From assembly GCA_028554645.1 (NCBI GenBank), contig JAQOOI010000070.1, forward strand, positions 1-64,000: a DNA stretch of 64,000 nucleotides, given 5' to 3'. The position numbers and the translations under genes were made by a program. The notes under the pieces are model-generated. The model saw nothing but the letters and a program-made list of their open reading frames with translations. It had not been told where the DNA came from and searched no databases. How positions within the stretch are numbered: the stretch's first letter is position 1; each line of letters starts with the position of its first letter. Positions 35,601 through 50,318 of this stretch are shown here, piece by piece. The stretch is from Omphalotus guepiniiformis (taxonomy: Eukaryota; Basidiomycota; Agaricomycetes; Agaricales; Omphalotaceae).

Positions 35601-35679
35601 AGCATAATCTGCAATGTGGAAGATTGCACCAAATTTCGAGTCCAATGTATAGTCTTCATCGGACCACGCGCTCGCCCCC
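32622..35679. other. Long intergenic region, no gene supported
   Basis: About 3 kb. Minus-strand frames at 33195-33584 and 33628-34074 and a plus-strand frame at 32780-33001 are open but match nothing I know. At 34396-34440 the plus strand is C-rich with repeated CCACAACCCC, so the minus strand is G-rich; at 34500-34525 GACCA is repeated. No RNA gene was seen. Confidence 0.45.
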
Positions 35680-35877
35680 TTATACATATTCCCAATTACG
35701 GGCCAGACGATCCATTAGCTCTCGGGCCTCCTTCACCGCATCCTCGAGCAACTCGGAGACGCCTTGCACTCTATTCTGCAGGACGGTTTCCTGTCGACTG
35801 ACATCCACGTCGACCTCTCCACAATTGCCCTGTTCCTCCTGCTCCTTCTCCTTCTCCTGCTCCTTCTCCTTCTCCTT

Positions 35878-35954
<77 letters not shown>

Positions 35955-37245
35955 TCTCCTTCTCCTGCTCCTTCTCGTGCTCCTGCTCCTGCTCCTGCTC
36001 CTCCTGCTCCTCCTCATCATCATCATATACAGATCCCGAGCTGTCGCTCGCGCACTCATCAAAATCCTCATCCCCCTCTCTCGGCATAAACAGGCTTTGT
36101 AGCGCAGCGAGCTCTCGCTCAACATACTCAGCATCTCCATCTTCACCCTCACCCTTCCTACTCCAAGCCTGAGCATCTTCTCCTAACCCATCCCTGGAGG
36201 AGCGATTTTCCGCTAGACGTGTAAACCCAGAGAAAGACCTGGACCTCCGGACACGCTGTGCTCGAGCTTGTGATGAACGGTATTCCGTAGCACTGCGAGA
36301 GGCAGCCACCAGAAGAGAGATATCGACGCTGCTAAGATCGACTTCAGGACCTCGGGCTACTTTTGCTTGAGCGGCGGTGGTAGAAGTGGCAGTGGCAGTC
36401 GAAGTCGAAGTCGAAGCGGAGGATGAGGAGGCGTCGAAAGTGGTTTGAGTCGCAGTAGAGACATTACGTTGTCTGTTGATTCCACGGTAGAGAAACGGAG
36501 TGACCGTGTCAGCTCTGGGATTGTAATTTGCTCCCAATCTAGTACGAGTGGGAGCGGAGAATTCGAAATTAGATCTGGCAGATATCTTCCTCTCCCTCGA
36601 TGGATAAAAGTCTGAACTAAACGTCGAGGTGGCGTTAAAGGTACTCCGAGCATCATAATCATTCGCCATGCTGCTCGAGTCCCGTTTCGTCGATTTGCCA
36701 TTGAGCACTTTCTCGACAGTCTTCTTCAACGACCACTTCTTCTTCTTCGGCTTGTTCCCCTCCGTCAATAGTTTATGTATCTTGTCCAGATGCTCCAGAG
36801 AGGCTCTCGAATGCTGTCGCGCAGGGAAAGATGTCGGAGTGGTGAAATAGGTTTGCGTAGTCTTCACAGACCTAATACTCTTGTTCGATGAATCAACGCC
36901 GGTACTGAAAGCCCGAGCCTGAGCTCTCAATTCGCGAAAACCCGGCAATTCAGCAGCACACCTGACCTTCTCCTTTCGATGAAGGTATTTGGAGTCAAAC
37001 GTCCGGATAGACGCGTTATCGCTATATGGTGGAGGCGCAGAATTCTGCTCAGCCTCACACTGAGCACGAGCCGTGATAGCGCCTAGTTTATAGGCTTGTT
37101 GAACATCGTTAATAGTGAATGAAGGAGTGGAAGTCGTAGAAGTCGTGTGACTGCCGGCAGTGTATTCCATGTCGCAGTCCCTTGGACCTAAAGAGGGAGT
37201 GGGAGTGAAGGACTGTGTTTGCAAAGAAATGCCGGGGATAGTCAT
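35680..37245 (-). CDS. Disordered protein with a Glu/Gln/Lys-rich tract
   Basis: Single open frame; the likely start is the ATG at 37245 (MTIPGISLQTQ), giving about 521 residues, although the frame is open to an ATG at 37383. The protein is Ser/Thr-rich and mostly low complexity, with a basic patch (KPKKKKWSLKKTVEKVLNGK) mid-way that could be a nuclear signal. Residues in the last quarter form an acidic run followed by a long alternating EQ/EK tract, encoded by the hexanucleotide repeat at 35835-36015, which would form a long charged helix. The end (LLEDAVKEARELMDRLARNW) is a clean amphipathic helix. No catalytic domain. It resembles fungal scaffold or regulatory proteins only in composition. 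Confidence 0.7.
35835..36015. repeat. Hexanucleotide microsatellite CTCCTG/CTCCTT inside a gene
   Basis: About 30 units of CTCCTG with interspersed CTCCTT, in frame, encoding alternating Glu-Gln and Glu-Lys on the minus strand. The pure CTCCTG core spans about 35875-35955. Length variation between strains is expected. Confidence 0.95.
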
Positions 37246-39471
37246 CGGAATTATTGAGAAAGGGCTCACAATATGGCTCCACTGAGGCTTTATATGATTG
37301 AGACCCATCATAACTCGAGACGTTGGCCACCATGCCTGTTTATGGTAACTCGAACATGAAGTGCCAAATGGCAAGGACCACACGAAGCTTGAACAATGGT
37401 GGTCGATCCGCTTTGACTATTTGTCAAGTTCTAAAATTATTTCCTGTCTCATTCCACAACTTCAACCATCGCTTCTTTTTAGGTTTGAGGTCGTCGATCC
37501 ACCATCCCTGCCTAATGCGGTCGGAGACCGTCATTAAGGTATAACATCAATTCCACCGCAATTACCCGCCAGTTGCTCAATCAGAGCCTTTTTTTTTCAA
37601 AAAAATAGTTCGTTCCTGATAGCAAGACTTTGAATTCGCTCCTGGAAACGTGACAGACAATTGTGAGTCTAACAGCTTCTACATTCTAAAGAAAGAGAGA
37701 GATTTAGCCAGTGCGTCGTCGCGAAAAAGAGATACGCACTCATTCATATCTATACCCAAATATCCCCTCACGCAACCTTGCTGACACCTTCCGCCCCGGA
37801 GCGTAAGTCGGTCAACAAATCCTTCAATCTATTCCTCAATTTCTTCACAAGTTCATCGTCATCCGCAGACGGTGGTGGCTGGTAGCAACGTAACGTATTG
37901 TTGGGGTCATGCTTTCAAGTGCAGAAAACGACAGACGTACAAGCTGATCTAAAAGGTACTACAGGAAGTTCAGTTTCATTGAGGTACGCTAGAATAGCAC
38001 ATTGTATGCGCCTCACCTCGGCTTCGTCTATAGTCTAGACCAGCGCGACATCCATATTGTCGACTTTGTCAGTTTATCTCATTGAACGCACTCTGAATCC
38101 CTAGCCTACCAGGACAATTGGCCCTCTGAGAAACGGTAAATCAACCATGTCAGCATATAGAGACAAGATAGACACCTATTCATTCCACAAAGCTCTAGAT
38201 AGGACGCGTACGGCTGGCAGCGATGGAAGGATCACAAGGCGATTAGGCGCTCAGGACGTATTGCTTTGTCATGTGCGGGCGCTTGTTAGGCTCCTTTCTT
38301 CCCTCTGTCATCCTCTATCGTTCTTCCTGCGTTCTTCTAGGTCCGTTGTCGGAAGTATCGAGCTGAGGCAGGCTGAGGTTCGCCGTACAATAGAGGAGTA
38401 TAGTCCAACTATATCGTGTATTTGCACACCCTCTCAGTAACTCGGTCTTTGAACATTTGGGCAACATTTGGGAATCATACCACGCGTTGTCCGCGCCATC
38501 GGATTCACTGGAAGTGCTGGAAGTGAGGCCGCCGACATACCCCTTATTATAGGGATAGTCGCAAGGCCGGTCACAAAGTTGGGTAGAATTTCTCCGAATC
38601 CGGAGCCTTCAATTCGAATGCCAGCTATTGCTCTGAAGTTACAAGTACTATGTAGTAGACATCTCTGCAGACTCAATGCGCTCGACAATGGAATGCTGAG
38701 TAAATTAAGTGAATTACCCGACACCCGTAAATGCAAATTAAGTAGATTACCCGACTTCCGTACATGAGAACTAGACCAGTGACCTGCCAGTGACCAGTGC
38801 TGCTTTTACTTAAAAGCAGTGGCCTCAAGGAGCCTCAAGGGTGAATAGGGTGAAATTTGAAGAATTGTCCAAGGATTGTTCGCTCGATGTCCTCATGATA
38901 GGAGGGGTGACCATGTATACGATCTAGCTCAGAAGTATTTTTTTTTAGCAACGATGCATTGTTCTGGAGTCTGTGTTTCATCGTATTGATCATCCTTAGG
39001 CGACAAACATCAGCGGCGCCCTGGCGGCGCCTCCGCCGTTGCATCTCGGCGCCGTAGAACGGCATGATGGTCGGCTATATTCCCACGAACCGCCCCTTGA
39101 TTCGCTTCCAAATTGCACCTCTCCTTCATTGGCTCAAATTCGGAGTCCTGCCTGGGTAGGAAAGCTAGTACATACTAGTCAAGGTCAGTATTGCATGATG
39201 CCTCTTGTCTTCGTGACTCTTACTTGTTGTAAAAGTACTCCCTGCTAGTCCTCGATTGATGTCAAATTTTGTCAAATGACTCCGACTCAGCGGCCAAACG
39301 GGCCTAACGACTTGAAATACCTTCATGTAAACAGTTTAACACTCCACTTAACGGAATCAGGGCTAAACGACAGCACAGCTATTATGTAGGATTGCCGGAT
39401 GGGTAGATGTGTAACCCATCCGAAACACACGCTCCGTTGGCCCTCTCTCTGCTCCACCACTGCGTCCCTCC
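37246..39471. other. Long intergenic region, no gene supported
   Basis: About 2.2 kb with short frames only. A run of T followed by A (37589-37605) can form a hairpin. The left part is the promoter of the disordered-protein gene and the right part that of the surface-protein gene. Confidence 0.45.
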
Positions 39472-41297
39472 ATGATCTCTTTCTTCGAGATTTCGCTGGT
39501 CATACTCTCCATCTTCATATCGTTTTCGAACGCTGCTACGAATAATACGACTTGTGCTGACCATGGACTGGATTGGTATACAAATGCTACTGGCGAGACC
39601 CCCTGTAGGTCCATTTTTCACGCTGAATCTGGAGCTTGAGCTTGATTGACATACTGTCCTTCTGCAGGTACAACTTACCAGCGGTTACGCCAAATTTGTA
39701 ACAGTAATTGTGAGCATAGTTCAATGTATTCTCATCCTCATGGTCTGAAGAAATGGCTGCGATAGATCAAGTGGGCGCGATGAACCCCAATACGCCTCCG
39801 GATTTTTGTGACGAGCAAGTTGGTGAGTTGAACTTTCCATTCTCAGAACGATGAATCGCTGAACGATCCTTTCAAAGCGGACTGCTGTTGTAATTCCATA
39901 TCATTTGCGCTGAGCATGCTGTGTCTGAAGTCCGTTCGTTCTTAACTCAAACATTCGAGATACGATCTGACTCTTTCTCTCCAGCTGCCAGCAAGGACTA
40001 GGCAGCAGCGGAAATGGCATTGATGCAGGTGCAGTCATTTTCCATCATTTCGTGCGGTACTGAGGCCCTGACCTTGAGCAACGCTTTTTCGTATATGTAG
40101 GGGATGGAGCCTATCAAGACTATCTTGGAACCGGTAGTCATTGCTCAACTTCCCTCGCTAAAAATCAGTCGTACGCCTGACCATCCTAAACCCTTTATCT
40201 ACGCTCCCCTCACACATTTCTTAGATTTCCGACCAACATACAAAGTGCTGTATGCAACATCAAACTCGACGTATTTGATGACCTTTATAGTCTTTTTTGG
40301 GGCGTGGGTAGCTGGTGAACATTGTTCTACTCTCGAATTTTACTTCAAAGTCCCTGAAATTTATGACATTGTTTTCACTATATAGGTTTTAGTATGTTGT
40401 CATCTCCTTCCCGCATAAGCTCCAACTGATGACTATCATTCATGTTTTTAACAGTATAGTGACGAGCGAGACTCTCACAACCGCCATCAATAGCAAAAAC
40501 GGCAACACATTCACGCACTGTCAATCAACCACTGTGACCTCATCATCTGCATCAAAGGGCTCCTCGTCTGCATCAACGAGCTCCTCGCCTACAAATACCA
40601 GTTCTCAATCGGCTAGTAATGGGAATGTTTTATCGTCATCGTCGTCGCTGGGAAGTGGCGCAATTGCTGGGATCGCCGTTGGTGCTGTGGTAGCCGTCGC
40701 GGGAGTATGTGTGGTGGTGTGGCTCCTCTGGAGACGGAGGAAGCAGAAGACCGTTAGGCGGTTCACGGGCCAGGTTGTTTTGGAAGGAGATCCGTTCTTG
40801 GACCACACTCGACCTCAAGAAGGCCATACAGGTGAGATTTGTCCTACTTTGGGGCGCATACATGTACTCATGTCCTTCCACTAGATACAGCGCCACCGCC
40901 TGTGCCTTACAGCTACGGCACCCCTACACACCAAAGCAATGTATCTATACCCGGGCCTATTCCTGGAGCAACGTCGTTCTCCAATGAACACTCCACCGCC
41001 GCCTCTCAATCGACGGGAACACAAAATGTATCAAGCGCCCATAATACAAATACAAGTATTCGCGCAGGTAGTAATGCATCAAGAGGCAACTCTACACGCA
41101 AGCGAGCGCTTCCCAACCCGGTGCCTAGTTCCTCTGGCACAACGTCTGGCAGCATAGCGACTTCTGTTGATGCAGAAAGGTCGCCGCCACCATCAAGTCC
41201 ACCGATGAGAGAGAGGGATGCAGGGCCGGTTCCCATTTCTATGTTTTCCCTAGAGGATGACTCATTACCTCCGGCATATGGTGAACAGGTCGGTTGA
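39472..41297 (+). CDS. Single-pass Ser-rich surface membrane protein
   Basis: Ten exons: 39472-39604, 39668-39703, 39766-39822, 39878-39929, 39985-40028, 40101-40170, 40225-40314, 40386-40391, 40455-40831, 40885-41297, all GT...AG with matching phases, 425 residues. A signal peptide (MISFFEISLVILSIFISFSNA) is followed by a Cys-containing ectodomain (TTCADHGLDWYTNATGETPC, CCCNSISFALSMLC, FDDLYSLFWGVGSW), a Ser/Thr stalk, one membrane segment (IAGIAVGAVVAVAGVCVVVW) with a basic stop-transfer RRRKQK, and a Pro/Ser-rich cytosolic tail ending near LPPAYGEQVG. The pattern is that of a large family of mushroom surface proteins with conserved ectodomain cysteines and fits a wall sensor or adhesion protein. 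One exon is only 6 nt (see findings). Confidence 0.85.
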
Positions 41298-43724
41298 TGA
41301 GAGGGGAGTGCATCTTGCTTTTGGGAAGGGTTATTTATGTTGCTTGGTCAACCCACACATCTTTCTTTCTGATTTGCGATGGGACTATCCACTGTCTTTC
41401 CTGCGTCAGTCATGATAGTATCTGTAAAGCGGATACCACCCCATGGAGACTGTCAGTACGCAGATGAGTCTATCTATGTTTTTCTGTATAAATTGTATTT
41501 TTAAGTCGGTTCTGTTGGTTCTATTAAGTTGTCTACTCATCTTGGGATGAGTAGTTCTCTCGCCGTACGAGGTATGCATGTCCTGAGATGATCTCTGGCT
41601 GGTATTGCGCAACGTTCAGATCAGTTTGGCTGAGCACCCGCTAACACAAATCACTGAATTCATTCAAGTCCTTCCTCAGTGATTGAAAGTGAAGGTGACT
41701 ACGATAACACACTCGTTGTAGCTTCAAACATCAGAAACAACCTAGATCGAACTTTAAGTAAGACGACTACTTGCATCTACTTCTTTCAATTTCAATCAGA
41801 TTTTTTTTCTTCTTTGACGCTCTTGACTTGAGGCCAATGAGATCGATAGCGATTCGGCGTCAAGGGAAGAGAATCCATCGACATCATACATGCTAGAATT
41901 GTGCAGAATCATACCATTCTATTGTTCACCTCAATCGCGATATGTACTTACTGAGGTATAATTGCTTTCCCGACTCTTCGGCCTTCTCACTAATCACTCA
42001 ATAATATCGTCATACCTTTGGACTTCACCGGAAGGTGCCTCACTGGTTTTACGACGTCTTCTGGCCAAGAAGTATCATGTGTGTCGTATAACCTTTGTAT
42101 GAACCAAATGTGGTGTTGCGCTGGTTCTGCAGTGTCCTTCCCCGAGTCACGAAGAACGAAGAAGGTCCGGATAGAAACAAGTAGATTGGTGGGTGATGTC
42201 TCCCATGTATGTCACGGTAAGTACAAGGTTTGAACATCGAATATCATTAGCAAAAACTGATACGTCCATGGTCATATTTCCTTCTTGAGGCGCACGAGTC
42301 CGAGTCGATCCCCAACAATCAAGTGCATCAAGTGAATCTTCTGTGCACTCGAATACATAGAATATGTAGATCCATCAGGAATCATCATCATCATTCCGCA
42401 AGAATAAATCGTCTGTTTTCTCAGTAGTCCAAGTCCATTCTCCCGCGCCGCCTACGGTAGCCCTGTCGACATAAGTCGTCGATAGTGATACATTCTGCCG
42501 TGGTGTCACCTCAGTTTCCCCGGTTGCCATTTCGCTGGGCATGGGAAACTTTCCTCGTTATCGACCCGGACTACCAGTAATCTCTAGTAATCTCATTCCA
42601 TGCCAAGGCTCCGGCATTCTATTTTACACTATCGTCTCTTTCGAGTCCAACAACGATTTATGCACGGAGTTTCGGGACGTACCATCCGAGTCTTATCTCT
42701 GTCTTATCATCTTTTGAAAACTTGGCACTGCTCATCGACATACAGCGATGGGTACCCACTCGGTCAGTTTCTCACCAAGATGTGGAATTTCTGTTGGCTC
42801 TTGATAAGTTGATTCATCTATTTTCAAGGTCTCTTCGGTTCTGATCTATTCCCTAGCAAACCCCCCAAATTCCAATCCATCGCCATTCATATACATACAT
42901 GTAGTAAGGGAACGAACCACTTGCGTTCTTCGTGGAATCCTGGAAGAATCTAATAGAATGGTGGACATGGGTGATTCATGTAATCACAGGTTCACAGTCA
43001 TGTGTATGAATGACGACCAGTGAGAAATTATGGCAGCCCCACGCTTGTTTTATCTGTGGGGGACTCGGAACAAATCCCCCCACACCGGGACCGCGAACCT
43101 GGACTTGGGACTTTGTGCATGACCTAACCCCCCTAAAAGCGGTCATTGCGTCTGCCACCCGTGCTGCAAAAAGCTATCACTGTAGCGATAGGAGCTCGGT
43201 GCGTGCTACTTACGATAATTCTCCGATACTCTGACCTCTCCGGTATTACTCTGACCGCTCCAAGCCCTCCACTGCTGTAAGCATGAAAGAAAAACTGCGT
43301 GGATTATTGACTTGCGTCATTTGATAATTTTCCTCAATTTCACCGTTTCGTTTTTGACATGTTCTTCGAAGCCACCTGCCTGCAATACCGAGAGGGCTTC
43401 CTCTCGTACCAGAGGGGAAGGTCAAGCGGAAGAACTTCGCTGATAGGAGGACATCTGACGTACCGCTCGCCTGAAAGATGCGTATTTTGGAAGTAAGTAT
43501 TGTCTTTTTTTACGGAATGCTCATATTCCAGCCTAGACTTTACAAGTAGTCGTGAATGTATGCGTGATCCGAAGCGGCCATTAGAACTATACATCACAGT
43601 GATTGTCATTGAAACATTCATTACATTCGTTACTTACAGCAGAAAACTACATACATTCAAGTCCAGTATTGAATCGGGGGCGGAAATAAGTACGGGGGTC
43701 GTTTCCAAACAACAGGATCTGTAC
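41298..43724. other. Long intergenic region, no gene supported
   Basis: About 2.4 kb with no frame above about 95 residues and no domain resemblance. No tRNA or other RNA gene was seen. Confidence 0.45.
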
Positions 43725-45086
43725 CTAAACAGGGGCATGAAGAAGCTCAGTAAGATCAATAAGATTCCCCTTGCTATTCAAAGATGCCTGAATGAAGGCA
43801 ACGTCTCCCAACGCTTCCAAAGGGTCACCTATATCAAGCACATCGTCTTTGCCTTGTATCTTACCAAAGAAGCTTTTCAGCTCTACTTCGACTCCTTTCG
43901 AGGGGTATTCTGTCTCTTCCTCCTGTTCTTCATAGCTCGTCTCGTCGTCGGTGTCCTCCTTCCCCTTGACGAGCGATCTAATAACAATCTTGAATCCGTC
44001 CGGCAGTCTGTTAACGGCAAGCCAGCCTTCCGTGCCTGTGATAACAAGATTATCTGCGGCAGGTTTGGATTTGGTCGGAAAGCCCCAAGTCATCTCTACC
44101 AATCCATGGTAGTGGGACCCCACGCGAACGACGCTGTGAATTGTATCATGTGGGAGAAGGTAGTCTTTGTTCAAAGAAGCGATTCCGGATAAGTGCGTCA
44201 AGTTCGCGCTGAGCATCGTTCGAAGGGCAGCAATCGTATGCTAAATAAGGAGAGTCAAGACAACAATCTCATTGGCCCACAAAATTTGGCTCACAACACC
44301 GCCGTCTAACTAAAAGAAAAAAACACGTGAGTACGGAGAGCGTATAATTGGTTAACGATAGCCTACCAAAAAGCCGCCTTGATACTGGCCCGAACAATGT
44401 TTCAGAAAAGGAACATGTAGATCATACAGGAACTCACGTCTGGAACAGTGCGCCATGGGGTCTTGTACCATTGAGAACTCTTATCGATATAATTGACAAT
44501 AGCAGCTTTGAAGAAGATAACAGGGCCAATTTTACCAAACTTCACGGCATCCCTAGCTGCTCGGTAGACTGGCTCGGCTTCCTGATCCTCAGCAACGCGC
44601 CACACCAAGCCGTTCTGGACATACTGTGAGGCGTCTTTAATCAGCTTGAGACCCTGTGCAACATCTGGGGCGACCGGCTTCTCGCTCAAAACGTGTTTAC
44701 CGGCCGCTAGAGCTTTGAGAACAATTTCCGGTTGTACGGTAATTGGGAGAGCAATGATAACTGCAGTTATATCGGGCCTCTCAAAGAGAGCAGCCAAGTT
44801 GTTCCCGTTATCGCCATCGAAGTAAACATCGGCAGGAGCGGCCAGACCAAGAACTTTCGTTGCTGTCTCGGACACCTCGCGAGCACTCTTCTCTGAGCGC
44901 GAGTATACGGCCTTTAGAGGAGGTGCATCAGATCCGAGAGCAGCAAGAGATGGAATGTAGGCTTGGTTATCCAATCGATGGGATGAATTCTGGGTAAGGT
45001 CAAAGACAAAAAGAAGATACCCCACCTTGTAGAACAAATAAGCCTGCGCCAAGGATTGCAATTCCCTTAAGCTCAGAGGAAGACAT
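43725..45086 (-). CDS. Gfo/Idh/MocA family NAD(P)-dependent oxidoreductase
   Basis: Cytosolic oxidoreductase of the glucose-fructose/inositol dehydrogenase family. Five exons on the minus strand: 45026-45086, 44438-44961, 44367-44384 (18 nt), 44295-44309 (15 nt), 43725-44240; introns 53-64 nt, GT...AG, phases consistent, 377 residues. The N-terminal Rossmann fold has GIAILGAGLF, and the family's hallmark EKPVAP follows at about residue 107. The C-terminal alpha/beta domain contains YQGGFLLDGGVHTIAALR, which carries the catalytic-site His. A Glu-rich insertion (EEQEEETE) sits in the C-terminal domain. It is transcribed divergently from the GH1 beta-glucosidase, which would fit handling of sugars or their oxidation products, but the substrate cannot be assigned. 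Confidence 0.92.
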
Positions 45087-48539
<3,453 letters not shown>

Positions 48540-48865
48540 ACGACGTCCGTAAATAGTCAGCTGTACATGTAACCGGTTTGACCGGGCCATCATGTTTTCT
48601 CTCCCTTGCCATGCCGCGCTCTCTCAGAGGGTCAGGTTGTTTATAATTCTGTATTTGTGCTTGTACCGGTGTTCATCGTTGTACAGATATATTTATATTT
48701 AAAGGTTCTTTTTCTGATCTCCCCAAGGAAAGTCTATATGATGTGTCCACCGCAAGATTGAATAGTGATGCTGAGCGCTGGGCGCGCTGCAAGCGTTCAA
48801 CAACTAGTCGAATCAAACTGATGTGGTCACTGTAGATCGCCGATGTATGTAGCCTCCTCCTCCCA
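48540..48865. other. Short convergent intergenic region
   Basis: Holds the 3' ends of the GH1 gene and of the minus-strand gene that follows. Nothing else is seen. Confidence 0.5.
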
Positions 48866-49558
48866 TCACTGATAAAATCTGCCAACAATGCGTTGCAGAG
48901 GAAACCTATCTCCCCAAGCAGCATGTTCGTTTGTCTCCCACTCAACGAAGGCCTCCATTGCACCTACTGGCACAATCCCGCTCATCTCTAGTTCATGAAG
49001 AACGGTAGCACACCACGTTTTACAGCCCGCGCCATCTTGATTGAACCTGTGTAGGTTCACTGGATTACATTCATCGAGTAAGTAAAGGTCTGAAAAGTAC
49101 TTACACATACTGGTCCAGTTTACGATCAAATAGAAAAGTCAAAACATCGGCAACAGTGAGGGACCTGGTGAACACCTGCTCATACTCCCTTGTTCGCTCC
49201 AAGTCCGTTGTCGTAATGTGGTGCTCGTGTGCGATTTCAATGACGGCGCCAAACTCGCCCGTTGGGTATAGTAACTGTGGCGTTGGATTGAGAACCACCG
49301 ATTTGTTGTTTGGGAGGACTAGGAAGATTTTGCTATGAAACAGAGAGGCTGCCTCGCATGATTCAATCCAATACAAATACGAAATCATTGATAGAGTGGC
49401 CAGGCCAAATAGGTGGAATACATAATCGGTCCAGCACCTGTACCCGTGGCCACAATCGAGATTCCGGAAACAAATCGCGAGAAAGCCAAGGCAAGATGTT
49501 CTTTGTTGTCAGCCGCGACACAGATAGATTGCTTCACAGGGAGCGTGTACGTTGACAT
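48866..49558 (-). CDS. Small protein, probable DUF7770 family
   Basis: Three exons on the minus strand as I read them: 49422-49558, 49105-49332, 48866-49046, joining to 181 residues. The last intron (49047-49104, GTAAGT...CACAG) is clear. The first (49333-49421, GTATTC...CATAG) is less certain because the frame around it is also open from 49388. The body has FLVLPNNKSVVLNP followed by LTVADVLTFLF and, across the last intron, FNQDGAGCKTWCATVLHELE with a closing FPLQRIVGRFY. That order and length fit the fungal DUF7770 domain as I remember it. Function is unknown for the family. Confidence 0.55.
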
Positions 49559-50318
49559 GACTGTCGATGAAAGTTAGAGCACCCGAGGGTATGTAGCGAA
49601 TGTACACTCACTATTCAAGCATGAGCTCCCGGAACCGGTCTAAAAGATGCAAGCCCAGACATGAGTCACAGATGGAATCATCCTATCCTACTACAGTAGG
49701 TACTCTCGTTTGTCCAAGTCATCATCTGATAGAAGAAAGCAATTCCAGCCTTTTTGATGTAAAATGCCGAGTACCGCCCCGACTCTCGCATAGCAGAAAG
49801 CTTAAAACACTATCACTCCTACAACATTCAGCTGACCTGACCCTTCAAAACGCTTTAAATTTCCAGCTTGTCATGCGACGCCAGGATGGGTATACCAGCA
49901 TGAAGTATTGCATTCCGAACTGGTCTAGGTATATTCCAGGTCCTATGTAGAACCATATTCTGGAGGTGCACTGCAGATCCTGATGGACCAAACTTTCATC
50001 AAAGCAAGAGGTCTGCTTCCATCGAATTAGGGTGTGCCCAACGGAAGTCTTCTGACACATGGCAATCTAATAGCCTGTGGATGTACCTTGGATGTACCAC
50101 TGTCAGCAGTCCGTCGCATATGAGCGTAAGAATCGAAACGATGAGGTGGAGGGTATCTAAAAAGCCTGCCCTTCACAAATCATCATAAATGTTCTGAGCC
50201 TCCCACGAATGTGTACTTGTGTTTATTATAAACCGTCTTACATAACCACACCGCTACAATAGACCTTCGCCAACGTGAACTTGAAGCGTCCGTTCCTTTT
50301 GGTATCCACCACCTCCTC
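49559..50318. other. Intergenic region, no gene seen
   Basis: Upstream region of the probable DUF7770 gene on the left and 3' region of ERT1 on the right. A short plus-strand frame at 49600-49950 has no family resemblance. Confidence 0.5.

Noticed and set aside
35764..36102. Plus-strand frame with a poly-leucine run
   Set aside because: Antisense reading of the CTCCTG hexanucleotide repeat inside the minus-strand gene.
43500..44192. 230-aa plus-strand frame
   Set aside because: Antisense to the oxidoreductase C-terminal exon, which is clearly the coding strand.
49400..49558. NAD-binding motif (VATGTGAGP) suggesting a second TmpA-like reductase fragment
   Set aside because: The motif is short, the flanking sequence fits the N-terminal exon of the probable DUF7770 gene better, and no other reductase blocks are nearby.
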